Shown here: positions 1-7,010 of the stretch, piece by piece
Position numbering within the stretch: the first letter of the stretch is position 1
Layout: every line of letters starts with the position of its first letter
Source of the DNA: an uncultured Coprococcus sp.
GTDB taxonomy: Bacteria > Bacillota_A > Clostridia > Lachnospirales > Lachnospiraceae
Assembly (NCBI GenBank): GCA_900767685.1
Contig: CAAGAB010000132.1
Span: 1-14,063, forward strand
Length of the DNA stretch: 14,063 nucleotides
Reading direction: 5' to 3'
Made by a program: the position numbers and the translations under genes
The notes under the pieces: model-generated
What the model was told of the DNA's origin: nothing
The model's input: only the letters and a program-made list of their open reading frames with translations
The model's database searches: none

Positions 1-684
1 GATCTCGCCAACACGGTCAAACTTTGTTCCTATAAGGTTCACCAGACAATCCATACAGCCGCCTATCATGCGCCCACTCACCTGGAACTTCTCTGGATAG
101 CCCTTTATCACCCTCGGCTCCGTGATATTGTACGGCAGAAATGGATGCTCCTCATCCCTGAGGGATTCCTTCTCCCATCCGTCGTATCCGGCAAATGACA
201 GTTTCTGTCCCTGAAGGACCGCCATAGCATCCGCAACTGATCGGTGCCACGGCTCCTGTCCAAATGCCGCCGCACACGGACCATATATGGATGCCGTATC
301 GCACAAAGTGGTGAGCAGGAACGTGAGGTTTGTGTTGTCCGAATATCCCATGAACCACTTCGGTTCTGCTGCCCTCAGCCTGTCAAAATCAATATAGTTA
401 AGTATCTCACACATGAGCTCTCCGCCGCCGCAGGATATGAGTGCATCGTTCTTCTCCGATGTGTAATAGTCATTTATCTCCTGCCCGCACAGTTCAGGCT
501 TATTGCTGATTCCTATGCCCTCACCGGTATAGCAATTTGGCCCGATCTGTATACCAAAACCCATATTCCTGAAGTTCTCCTGCGCCCTGCCAAATGCAGT
601 CTTATACGGCTCCGTATCACAGCCAAATGATGGCGCAACGAAACCTATCGTATCGCCCCTTTTTATAAATTTCGGAAATCTCAT
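1..684 (-). CDS. S66 family peptidase (LD-carboxypeptidase / MccF-like), C-terminus cut off by window edge
   Basis: Cytoplasmic serine peptidase of family S66. Members either trim the terminal D-Ala from murein tetrapeptides during wall recycling (LdcA) or degrade peptide-nucleotide antibiotics (MccF); the sequence here does not decide between them. The visible 228 residues are the N-terminal part of a family that usually runs about 300-350 residues. The nucleophile motif GYSDNT places the serine at residue 115. An oxyanion and substrate region ISCGGGEL lies near residues 83-90, and the GRMIGGCMDCL segment precedes the catalytic Glu and His, which lie outside the window. The start is the ATG at 682-684, because an in-frame TAA sits at 688-690. 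The only good Shine-Dalgarno (AAGGAGGT, 709-716) is 25 bases away, with a small hairpin between. It is the last visible gene of the run starting with MoxR, 32 bases after azlD. Confidence 0.85.
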   Translation of the reverse strand, partial: MRFPKFIKRGDTIGFVAPSFGCDTEPYKTAFGRAQENFRNMGFGIQIGPNCYTGEGIGISNKPELCGQEINDYYTSEKNDALISCGGGELMCEILNYIDFDRLRAAEPKWFMGYSDNTNLTFLLTTLCDTASIYGPCAAAFGQEPWHRSVADAMAVLQGQKLSFAGYDGWEKESLRDEEHPFLPYNITEPRVIKGYPEKFQVSGRMIGGCMDCLVNLIGTKFDRVGEI

Positions 685-716
685 ATATTATCTGCAGGTA
701 TCCCTGCTACCTCCTT
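685..716 (-). promoter_or_regulatory. Distant Shine-Dalgarno with an intervening hairpin before the S66 peptidase start
   Basis: In mRNA sense, AAGGAGGT (709-716) directly follows the azlD stop. It is followed by GCAGG-GATA-CCUGC (694-707), a perfect 5-bp stem with a 4-base loop, then nine bases to the AUG at 684. The linear spacing from AGGAGG to AUG is 25 bases, too long for normal initiation. If the stem folds, the effective spacing drops to about 11. The repeat is seen directly; its role in initiation is inferred. Confidence 0.5.
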
Positions 717-1025
717 CTACATCAGTTTCAGTATCCACTCCACCACGAACACGGTCACACATGCCGCAGCAGCGACAACTATAAGTCCCTTCTGCTTTAT
801 TCCAAGTATGAGTGCAACCGCAAATCCACACACAGCGCTTATGACACTCTCCGTACTGTATAAAATGGACGGAAGTGTAAGTGCCGTAAGACATGAATAC
901 GGCACATAATAGAGGAATGAATTGACAAATCTGTTCTCTATCTTCTTGCGGAACGCCACAAGCGGCACCATTCTTATGAGGTAGGTGACAACCGCCATGG
1001 TTATTATATATATGTATATATTCAT
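717..1025 (-). CDS. azlD: AzlD family branched-chain amino acid transport protein
   Basis: Small integral membrane protein that acts with AzlC in a two-component branched-chain amino acid exporter (the family of Bacillus azlCD; Corynebacterium BrnFE is the related exporter). From the chosen ATG it has 102 residues, typical of the family, with about four hydrophobic spans: near residues 1-20, 36-56, 58-75 and 79-98. The family-typical region TYLIRMVPL lies at 14-22. The ATG at 1025 shares one base with the azlC stop (TGATG), which suggests translational coupling, and has AGGAGG seven bases upstream. A GTG one codon earlier, at 1028, is only four bases from that Shine-Dalgarno and is less likely. 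The charge-poor, hydrophobic character and the adjacent azlC make the call firm. Confidence 0.9.
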   Translation of the reverse strand: MNIYIYIITMAVVTYLIRMVPLVAFRKKIENRFVNSFLYYVPYSCLTALTLPSILYSTESVISAVCGFAVALILGIKQKGLIVVAAAACVTVFVVEWILKLM

Positions 1026-1732
1026 CACTGCACCTCCTCTTTCTCAGCAGCTCCCACAGGAAAGAATATAGCTCCTATCACAGAGGCCGCCACCGTGCTT
1101 ATGATTATGACAATTCCAGTCGATATAAACTTAAATATCGGAACGTAATAAAGCACACATGATATAACTGCCGCCACAAGCGCAACTATGGCAACCGGTC
1201 TGGACTTCTTCGCGACCGGCATGACTATGGCAACAAACATTCCGTAGAGTGCCAGACTGAGTGCGCTGCTTACGGACTTTGGAAGAAGCCCCGATGCCAC
1301 CGCACCGAACAAGGTTCCGCCTGTCCAACCGGCTATCGGCAGCAGCTGAAGTCCTATCATATAGCCAAATGTCAACTCCTTCACATGTCCCATGGCAACC
1401 GCAAATATCTCGTCAGTATTTGCAAATGCGATTACAAGCCTCTCCTTGATGCCCACTGCCTCCCCAAGCTTCTGCGAGAGTGACAGACTCATAAGGGAAT
1501 ATCTCAGATTGATTATGAACTGTGTGAGTATCATCTCAACCAGCGTTCCCCCCGCGAGGATGATCTTGAGTCCGGCAAACTGTCCCGCACTGGTTACATT
1601 TGTCAGACTGATGATGACCGCCTGAAAACTTGTGAGTCCTCCTTTCACCGCCAGCAGGCCAAAACTAAAACTTACCGCGAAATACCCCAGTGCTATCGGT
1701 ATTCCATCCTTTAATCCTTTTCTAAATTCCAT
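1025..1732 (-). CDS. azlC: AzlC family branched-chain amino acid transport permease
   Basis: Large membrane subunit of the AzlCD exporter family, which moves branched-chain amino acids and sometimes toxic analogues out of the cell. It is 235 residues long, the normal AzlC size. The N-terminal GIPIALGYFAVSFSFGLLA (residues 10-28) is the family signature, followed by SAGQFAG (48-54) and INLRYSL (74-80), which matches the conserved N-(A/L)-R-(H/Y) motif. Several further hydrophobic spans run to about residue 225, ending in a charged tail. The start ATG at 1732 has only a weak purine-rich stretch (AAAGAAG) upstream. It lies 33 bases, exactly 11 sense codons, after the transglutaminase stop and in the same frame, so translation may depend on reinitiation or coupling. 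It overlaps azlD by one base. Confidence 0.92.
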   Translation of the reverse strand: MEFRKGLKDGIPIALGYFAVSFSFGLLAVKGGLTSFQAVIISLTNVTSAGQFAGLKIILAGGTLVEMILTQFIINLRYSLMSLSLSQKLGEAVGIKERLVIAFANTDEIFAVAMGHVKELTFGYMIGLQLLPIAGWTGGTLFGAVASGLLPKSVSSALSLALYGMFVAIVMPVAKKSRPVAIVALVAAVISCVLYYVPIFKFISTGIVIIISTVAASVIGAIFFPVGAAEKEEVQ

Positions 1733-1754
1733 CTCTAATACTACTTCTTTCGTT

Positions 1755-1764
1755 ACAAATTTGT
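1755..1764. repeat. 10-bp perfect palindrome between the transglutaminase and azlC genes
   Basis: ACAAATTTGT reads the same on both strands. It occupies most of the 33-base gap and does not extend beyond ten bases. It could be a weak operator or chance in AT-rich DNA. No promoter is evident next to it. Confidence 0.35.
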
Positions 1765-1765
1765 G

Positions 1766-3946
1766 TTATCTATTTCTTCTGCGCCCTCCGCAGTCGTAGC
1801 ACTTCACATATCGCCACACAAGTCTGTCTTTGAATCCCAGACTCCAGTATGTGTAAGCTCTTATCTTATTATATAACTTTCTTGCCAGTTTTATCTGCTC
1901 ATCATCCGGTGTCTTCTGTCCATACACCGCTGCCTGAACACAGGCGACAAATATCTTAAACTCATCGTCTCTGATTATATCCACTCTATCGGTTACTATG
2001 TCGGCATACTCACTGTCGTTTTCACCGGTTCCCTCAGTCAATCCAGCAAATGTAAGCATATCCCACATAGCCGCTGAGATCTCATGAACCGCTGATATTC
2101 TATCTCTTCCGACAAGTTTTCTCCTTCGACGAGTCACAACCACCCGTCTTCTGATCATCACTGATGCGGCTAATACTGCAAATATCAGAATAACAGTTAC
2201 TGCTATCTTTACAGGTCTGCTGTCAAATAATTCCGATATTCCCCCCGATGAATCATCCTGGCTGTCATCTCCGCCACCGGACTGGTTCGAGCTATTGTCA
2301 TCTCCTGTCTCTGTATTTTCCGAACTGTCATCACTGTCATCCGCGGAAACCTCACTGGTCGAAGCTGCCACCTTTTCAGTGGATGAACCAGACGTTCCAC
2401 CGCTGTTGTCATTTGTCTGCTCAGTTGTATTTGCTGTTGTGATCTCGGTTGTGATCTCAGTGGTCATCTCCGTGGTTATACTCTCTGCGGTCGTGGTCGC
2501 ATCATTGTTATCAGGATTTTCATTATCTCCATTCTCCCTCTGCGTACCCGACTGATCAGGTTCGTCCGGGATTCCAAGAGTTTCTGCCCTGTTGCCCAGA
2601 GGGGTGGCATCAACTATGATCCAGTCTTCTTTCTCTTTTTCATACGCCTCGACCCATGCATGACTATACTTTTCCAATATATAGGCATGATATGTTCCAT
2701 CTGTCTGCCGGGTCCACGCTGACGATGGGACTACATATCCCGTATTATATTTTGTAGGCACGCCTATTGTCCTAAGACCTATAGCCGCCGCTGAAGCAAA
2801 ATGTACACAGTATCCCTCATGTCCTGTATAAAGGGCATACAGCACAGGATCCTCATTTGATGCAAATGGTTTGGGCGATATCGTATAAGAAATGTGCTCT
2901 CTTATATAATCAACTACCTTGTCCACCGCCGCAGCCTCGTCAGTACCTGTATCTGACGTAATTTCCTCCATGGCTTTCCCATATCCTGCAAACGTGTCTG
3001 GATCATATCTAAGCAGGATCTCACTGTCGGGAGCATAACCTATATCCCTGTTTCTCCACGTTCCGCTGTCATATACAACATAACTTCTGGACTTGACATA
3101 CAGATTTCCCTGTGGTTTTTCGTTCCGGGTGATCTCGTCCACCACCTCATCAGTGGGTTTGACCTCCGAGCCATCCACCCGGTAATAGGTTGAGTATCCT
3201 TTCCCTGAATCTCCTGAGAAAAAATATTCAACATTCTCCACCATCTCAATGAGCACTCCCTGGAACTTTGCCCCACGTTCATACGCACCTCCATATATAA
3301 GCATCGCCGCTATTATACAGAACGCCAGTGCTACAAGGGGCACCGCCACATTCCAAACTACCGAAAGCGGCTGTCCATTGCGCATGAGAACATACCTTGC
3401 CACTACAAGTGACAAAACAGTGATTATGATACCCGCAGGGCTGACTTTTACATTCAGCATGGCACCTGATGCCATAAAAAGAAACGCCAGTCCCACCGCG
3501 ATCATTATGCTGTTGCACCTGTATATCATATAAGTCGCAAAAAACATCGCAGCAGCCATCACAAACAATACAAATTCACATACCGCAGCAATACTTATGT
3601 AGTCGAGGTCAAATGCTCCCGTCTTAATGCCATATGCCTTTTTTAGTTCGTATGCAATACTGTAGATCACGCCTCTGCCGCCGGCATAAAGCATCTTTCT
3701 TCTGGCAAGTCCCCACACCAGAAGCATGCACACCGGAACAAGTATATCAGTAACCCTCTTCTCCTTTCTGAGAAGATACCAACAGCTGTATACCGCCGCC
3801 ACAACCAGCCCACCAACAACGCAAAGCAGCGTCATGTTCGCTGATTCTATATATTTTTCTATATCTGAACCAAATGCAATGTCTCCCACCAGATATGCTA
3901 TTCCGGATGCGAGCATCCACACTGCCAGCATTAATATAATTTTCAA
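1766..3946 (-). CDS. Membrane transglutaminase-like (transglutaminase core) protein with C-terminal DUF4129-like domain
   Basis: Multi-pass membrane protein with a transglutaminase-fold domain that probably faces outside. From the preferred start it has 726 residues. About seven hydrophobic spans lie between residues 2 and 218. The core follows, with catalytic Cys380 in GYCVHFASA, His429 in YSHAWVEAY and Asp446 in IIVDATP, so the Cys-His-Asp triad is intact. Residues 470-570 form a Thr/Ser/Asp/Glu-rich low-complexity linker, then one span (about 580-598), an Arg-rich RRRVVVTRRRRK stop-transfer stretch and a cytoplasmic helical tail resembling DUF4129. The longest frame opens with TTG at 3979 without a clear Shine-Dalgarno. 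The TTG at 3946, five bases after AGGGGGG, is preferred and begins the first membrane span. It follows the DUF58 gene closely, as usual for this cluster. Family members act as proteases or crosslinkers; the activity here is unknown. Confidence 0.88.
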   Translation of the reverse strand: MKIILMLAVWMLASGIAYLVGDIAFGSDIEKYIESANMTLLCVVGGLVVAAVYSCWYLLRKEKRVTDILVPVCMLLVWGLARRKMLYAGGRGVIYSIAYELKKAYGIKTGAFDLDYISIAAVCEFVLFVMAAAMFFATYMIYRCNSIMIAVGLAFLFMASGAMLNVKVSPAGIIITVLSLVVARYVLMRNGQPLSVVWNVAVPLVALAFCIIAAMLIYGGAYERGAKFQGVLIEMVENVEYFFSGDSGKGYSTYYRVDGSEVKPTDEVVDEITRNEKPQGNLYVKSRSYVVYDSGTWRNRDIGYAPDSEILLRYDPDTFAGYGKAMEEITSDTGTDEAAAVDKVVDYIREHISYTISPKPFASNEDPVLYALYTGHEGYCVHFASAAAIGLRTIGVPTKYNTGYVVPSSAWTRQTDGTYHAYILEKYSHAWVEAYEKEKEDWIIVDATPLGNRAETLGIPDEPDQSGTQRENGDNENPDNNDATTTAESITTEMTTEITTEITTANTTEQTNDNSGGTSGSSTEKVAASTSEVSADDSDDSSENTETGDDNSSNQSGGGDDSQDDSSGGISELFDSRPVKIAVTVILIFAVLAASVMIRRRVVVTRRRRKLVGRDRISAVHEISAAMWDMLTFAGLTEGTGENDSEYADIVTDRVDIIRDDEFKIFVACVQAAVYGQKTPDDEQIKLARKLYNKIRAYTYWSLGFKDRLVWRYVKCYDCGGRRRNR
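2436..2483 (-). repeat. Degenerate 12-bp tandem repeat encoding Thr-Thr-Glu units
   Basis: Four 12-base units (2436-2447, 2448-2459, 2460-2471, 2472-2483) encode successive four-residue units of the ITTE / MTTE type within the linker of the transglutaminase-like protein. The first two units differ at one base; the others have drifted. This looks like slippage-derived expansion of a wall-spanning or disordered linker. Confidence 0.7.
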
Positions 3947-3998
3947 TTCTGCCCCCCTATCCAGCAGACAATCTGCCAAAACGGTTTTCTATACCAAT

Positions 3999-5090
3999 CT
4001 ACACGGTAAGACATATATGTGTCAGATCTTCCTTAAGTGTATCAAAATCAACATGATAGCTGTCATCTCCGCACTTTATAACACCCTTCATATCAATATC
4101 TATAAAGCTTGTGAAATCTTCTCCGCGGAATTTATCTCTGTACATAGCTATTACATCATATCTGTCCATACTCCTGGCATCCACATAAGACATTCTCGCC
4201 GCAGCATCATACACGTCCTCTTCTTTCATGATCCTATATCTTCTTATGGACATCTCCTCGGTATCATACCATGCAATAAAATGTGGAACCTTGATATCTA
4301 TCAGGGAAAAACTCAACGAAACCATTGACTCAAGCACAACTGACATTGATTTTCCATAATTCTTACATTCTTTTCCGTCCAGATTGACACATATTATAAC
4401 CGGACAGGACAGAGTCTTGCTCATCTCCCTTACCATTATCTCATCCTGTCTGGCTGTGAGTTTCCAATGTATATTTCTAACATTGTCTCCGGGTCTGTAT
4501 TCTCTGACCTGATAAACCTCAGTCGAATCATCGCCTCTTATATCTGAGTGATATACATCACTGTCAGTCACAAAATCTCTGGTCTTCTTTGACACATTCA
4601 TCGGCATGAGATAGCACTGTGGAAGTACATATACATTTGCAGTGTCCTTTATCTTCTTCTTGATATAGAACATATGAAATGCATCATATACTCGCACATC
4701 TGTTGCAACTATCTCATATCTCCCGCTCACAGAAAGGGACATATCCCCCTGACATACTCCGTTGCCATTATCTATCTGTCTGAATGAACTGCCCTGTTTT
4801 TTCTTCATACCTGCTGCCATAACCTTAAAAACCGCAGACACGTAAGGAACCTGCCCTGCCCCAGCCTTCACTGTAAGTTCCGGGTGAAATATCTTATTTT
4901 TTTCAACAACCGGTATATTAAACTGCATTCTTATGTCAGTACGCACAAATCTTATAAGCAATCCAGCCAGCAGACATACCATTATCGCCAGCATCAATGC
5001 AGCAACATAAAAGTAAGCCTTTTCTTTATTGATTATGCCTATATATATACTAACGAGAATAAGTGCAATATATATTATTCCTCTTTTCAT
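3999..5090 (-). CDS. DUF58 domain-containing protein
   Basis: Protein of the DUF58 family, whose genes almost always neighbour MoxR-type AAA+ ATPases. The biochemical role is unknown; the C-terminal part is related to von Willebrand factor A-like folds and may be the MoxR client or partner. It has 363 residues. Two adjacent membrane spans lie at about 4-20 and 26-48, so most of the protein is anchored next to the membrane. The diagnostic motif REYRPGDNVRNIHWKLTAR occupies residues 196-214, followed by the beta strand VIICVNLDG (231-239). The start ATG at 5090 lies 10 bases after the MoxR stop, preceded by GGCAGGATGAG. No frameshift or truncation is seen. The 19-base gap to the longest transglutaminase frame implies cotranscription. 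Confidence 0.9.
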   Translation of the reverse strand: MKRGIIYIALILVSIYIGIINKEKAYFYVAALMLAIMVCLLAGLLIRFVRTDIRMQFNIPVVEKNKIFHPELTVKAGAGQVPYVSAVFKVMAAGMKKKQGSSFRQIDNGNGVCQGDMSLSVSGRYEIVATDVRVYDAFHMFYIKKKIKDTANVYVLPQCYLMPMNVSKKTRDFVTDSDVYHSDIRGDDSTEVYQVREYRPGDNVRNIHWKLTARQDEIMVREMSKTLSCPVIICVNLDGKECKNYGKSMSVVLESMVSLSFSLIDIKVPHFIAWYDTEEMSIRRYRIMKEEDVYDAAARMSYVDARSMDRYDVIAMYRDKFRGEDFTSFIDIDMKGVIKCGDDSYHVDFDTLKEDLTHICLTV

Positions 5091-5100
5091 CTCATCCTGC

Positions 5101-6060
5101 CTATCTTCTCGTGGTGCTTCTTCTTCTCACTGACGGCTTGTACACATGTTCCATGATATCCTTCAGCACCGCCTCTGGTGTTATATGATTAACCCTTGCC
5201 TTAGCATTTAGAATGATCCTATGTCTTACAACATCCTTCCACACCATCTGAACATCCTCAGGTATCACAAAATCTCTTCCACTTATATAAGCCCAACTCT
5301 TTGCCATCTTTGTAAGGGCAATAGTTCCTCTCGGACTCACACCGAGCTCCAGGCTTGGATTATCTCTGGTCTCTGTAACCAGCTGTCCTATATATGTGTA
5401 CACTTCATCACTAACTTTCACATGAGTGACTTCCTCTCTTATCATACGAAGCATTTCCGCATCTATGACCGGATGTATCTCCTCAAATCCACGCGCAGAA
5501 GTTCTTCCCTTTACTATATCGAGCTCATTCTCTATAGATGGATATCCCAGTTTCAGACATACCATAAATCTGTCAAGCTGTGAATCCGGCAGCAGCTGTG
5601 TTCCGGCACTTCCTATCGGATTCTCCGTTGCGATGACTATGAATGGCTCTGGAACCGGATATGTAACACCGTCTACTGTCACATGACCTTCTTCCATAAC
5701 CTCCAAAAGCGCCGACTGAGTCTTTGGGGACGTCCTGTTGATCTCGTCCGCAAGAAACAGATTGCACATTACCGCTCCAGGCCTATATACAAATTTATTC
5801 GTCATTTTATCAAACATTGTAAATCCCGTAATATCCCCCGGAAGCACATCAGGAGTAAACTGCATTCTTTTATTTTCAAGTCCCATCGCATTTGCAAATG
5901 CAAGTGCCATTGTAGTCTTGCCAACTCCAGGAACATCATCCATGAGTATGTTGCCGCCTGCAATTATGGCCGCCATAATCTTTGCAATACATATATCTTT
6001 TCCGACAACCACCTTCTTGATCTCTTCTATAACTTCCAGTACCTTGCCATTGTAATTCAT
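5101..6060 (-). CDS. MoxR family AAA+ ATPase
   Basis: Cytoplasmic AAA+ ATPase of the MoxR type, a chaperone-like group thought to help mature or activate partner complexes and usually encoded beside DUF58 proteins. It is 319 residues, the normal size. Walker A is VPGVGKTT (43-50), Walker B is LFLADEI (101-107) with the family-typical continuation NRTSPKTQSALLEVMEE. Sensor 1 is IATENP (143-148), and the LDRF arginine is R164. The C-terminal lid helices contain SPRGTIALTKMAKSWA. ATPase residues all appear intact. The start ATG at 6060 has GGGAGG (6068-6073) seven bases upstream; an earlier ATG inside the spacer is out of frame and hits a stop after one codon. It is the first gene of the six-gene run to the left edge, 89 bases after the TPR gene. 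Confidence 0.94.
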   Translation of the reverse strand: MNYNGKVLEVIEEIKKVVVGKDICIAKIMAAIIAGGNILMDDVPGVGKTTMALAFANAMGLENKRMQFTPDVLPGDITGFTMFDKMTNKFVYRPGAVMCNLFLADEINRTSPKTQSALLEVMEEGHVTVDGVTYPVPEPFIVIATENPIGSAGTQLLPDSQLDRFMVCLKLGYPSIENELDIVKGRTSARGFEEIHPVIDAEMLRMIREEVTHVKVSDEVYTYIGQLVTETRDNPSLELGVSPRGTIALTKMAKSWAYISGRDFVIPEDVQMVWKDVVRHRIILNAKARVNHITPEAVLKDIMEHVYKPSVRRRSTTRR

Positions 6061-6100
6061 CCCATTTCCTCCCGATTCTTGAGCACATTTTCATTTGCGC

Positions 6101-6150
6101 ATGCTATATTCTTCACCCAAAGCACGAAGCAGCCTGTGATTATATAGCAT
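6101..6150 (-). promoter_or_regulatory. Inverted repeat with TATAAT-like element in the TPR-moxR gap (possible promoter or operator)
   Basis: ATGCTATAT (6101-6109) and ATATAGCAT (6142-6150) are perfect 9-bp inverted arms 32 bases apart on the plus strand, spanning most of the 89-base gap and touching the TPR stop codon. In mRNA sense the first arm reads into TATAAT, a good -10 hexamer preceded by TGC, but no matching -35 is visible. The fold lacks a U-run, so it is not an intrinsic terminator. A weak internal promoter or a processing stem are both possible. Confidence 0.3.
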
Positions 6151-6947
6151 CAGCCATTAAGCTTGGATTTGACTGTTTCTATATTGCCCATTATGACTCT
6201 GTATGTATCATTGTCACCATAAATTCCATATATTGATTCCGCAGCAAGCTCATAATATTTCAAAGCCTGCTCCATATCACCCTGTCTGTACCAGGTCTCA
6301 GCGACAGCTGCCAATGCTGCACTGTAATGATAGCCCCATTCACCCATTATCTGATATCTATGCACGGCATTGACAAGTTTTTCCCTGGAGTCCTCCAGCC
6401 GTCCCAATCTGAGCAGACTCTCTCCAAGGTTAACATATGTTGCCGCTATCTCTGACCCTGCCTTGTCATGTCGCTCTATGATCGCAAGTGCCTGCTCGAA
6501 CGAATCCACAGCTTTGTCATATTCTCCAAGCTCCTGATAAAGCAAAGCTACATTATTATAGTATGTAGCCATCAATATATCATCAGGACTTACCTGTCCC
6601 TGATATATTGATCTCACCTGCTTAAAATAAGCTAGCGATTCCAGCAGGTTGCCCATAGCTCTGTTGGTATTTGCAACATTCATCAAGGTCGTTCCATAAG
6701 GAACCGTGTCCTCTATCTCCATCTTTTTTGCAAGCTTGATCACTTGCCTGCAAAAATACAGCGACTTATCATATTCCCCCGTAGAACGATGAAAGCTTAT
6801 CAATTCATTATATATGGCTCGTTCAGCCTCAAGATCACCATCATACTCAGCCTCACTTAAAGCCTGCGTGAGATATTTTTCAACTTCGGATATTCTATTT
6901 TCACTGAACAGCTTGTCAAGCTGCCCAAATAGTTCCTTGGTGTTCAT
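6150..6947 (-). CDS. Tetratricopeptide repeat (TPR) protein
   Basis: Soluble all-helical protein of 265 residues made of tandem TPR units; no signal peptide or membrane span. TPR-like consensus is clear around residues 44-76 (YNELISFHRSTGEYDKSLYF), 85-118, 128-160 (NNVALLYQELGEYDKAVDSF), 169-200 (YVNLGESLLRLGRLEDSREK) and 210-242 (AVAETWYRQGDMEQALKYY). Such proteins are scaffolds for protein interaction; the partner here is unknown. The first ATG of the frame (6962) has no Shine-Dalgarno and itself overlaps GGAGGAG. The second ATG, at 6947, lies eight bases after GGAGG and is chosen. The gene starts 63 bases after the dehydrogenase stop with no terminator between, so cotranscription is possible. 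It precedes MoxR in the same orientation and may serve that module, but this is only contextual. Confidence 0.82.
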   Translation of the reverse strand: MNTKELFGQLDKLFSENRISEVEKYLTQALSEAEYDGDLEAERAIYNELISFHRSTGEYDKSLYFCRQVIKLAKKMEIEDTVPYGTTLMNVANTNRAMGNLLESLAYFKQVRSIYQGQVSPDDILMATYYNNVALLYQELGEYDKAVDSFEQALAIIERHDKAGSEIAATYVNLGESLLRLGRLEDSREKLVNAVHRYQIMGEWGYHYSAALAAVAETWYRQGDMEQALKYYELAAESIYGIYGDNDTYRVIMGNIETVKSKLNG

Positions 6948-6964
6948 ATGCTTCTCCTCCATAT

Positions 6965-6985
6965 GGTTATAAATGCGGTTATAAA
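6965..6985. repeat. Two 9-bp direct repeats just upstream of the TPR gene
   Basis: GGTTATAAA occurs at 6965-6973 and again at 6977-6985, a 12-base period, immediately before the ribosome binding site of the TPR gene. No convincing -35/-10 pair is present in this 63-base gap. Close to one helical turn apart, they could be half sites for a regulator, but chance duplication in AT-rich DNA is as likely. Confidence 0.35.
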
Positions 6986-7010
6986 CGAGTTATTTCAATC
7001 TTATCTGCCA

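Noticed and set aside
244..630. Plus-strand open frame of 128 codons
   Set aside because: Lies antisense to the S66 peptidase, whose catalytic motif is clear. Composition is low-quality and there is no ribosome site or recognisable domain.
2209..2555. Open frames in other phases over the Thr-rich linker
   Set aside because: Repetitive low-complexity DNA leaves several frames open by chance. The minus-strand transglutaminase frame explains it.
3726..4328. Plus-strand open frame of 200 codons spanning two genes
   Set aside because: It runs antisense across the DUF58 and transglutaminase genes, both of which carry family motifs. It is a frame shadow.
5683..6147. Plus-strand open frames opposite moxR
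   Set aside because: Antisense to intact Walker A and B motifs; no domain and no supporting start signals.
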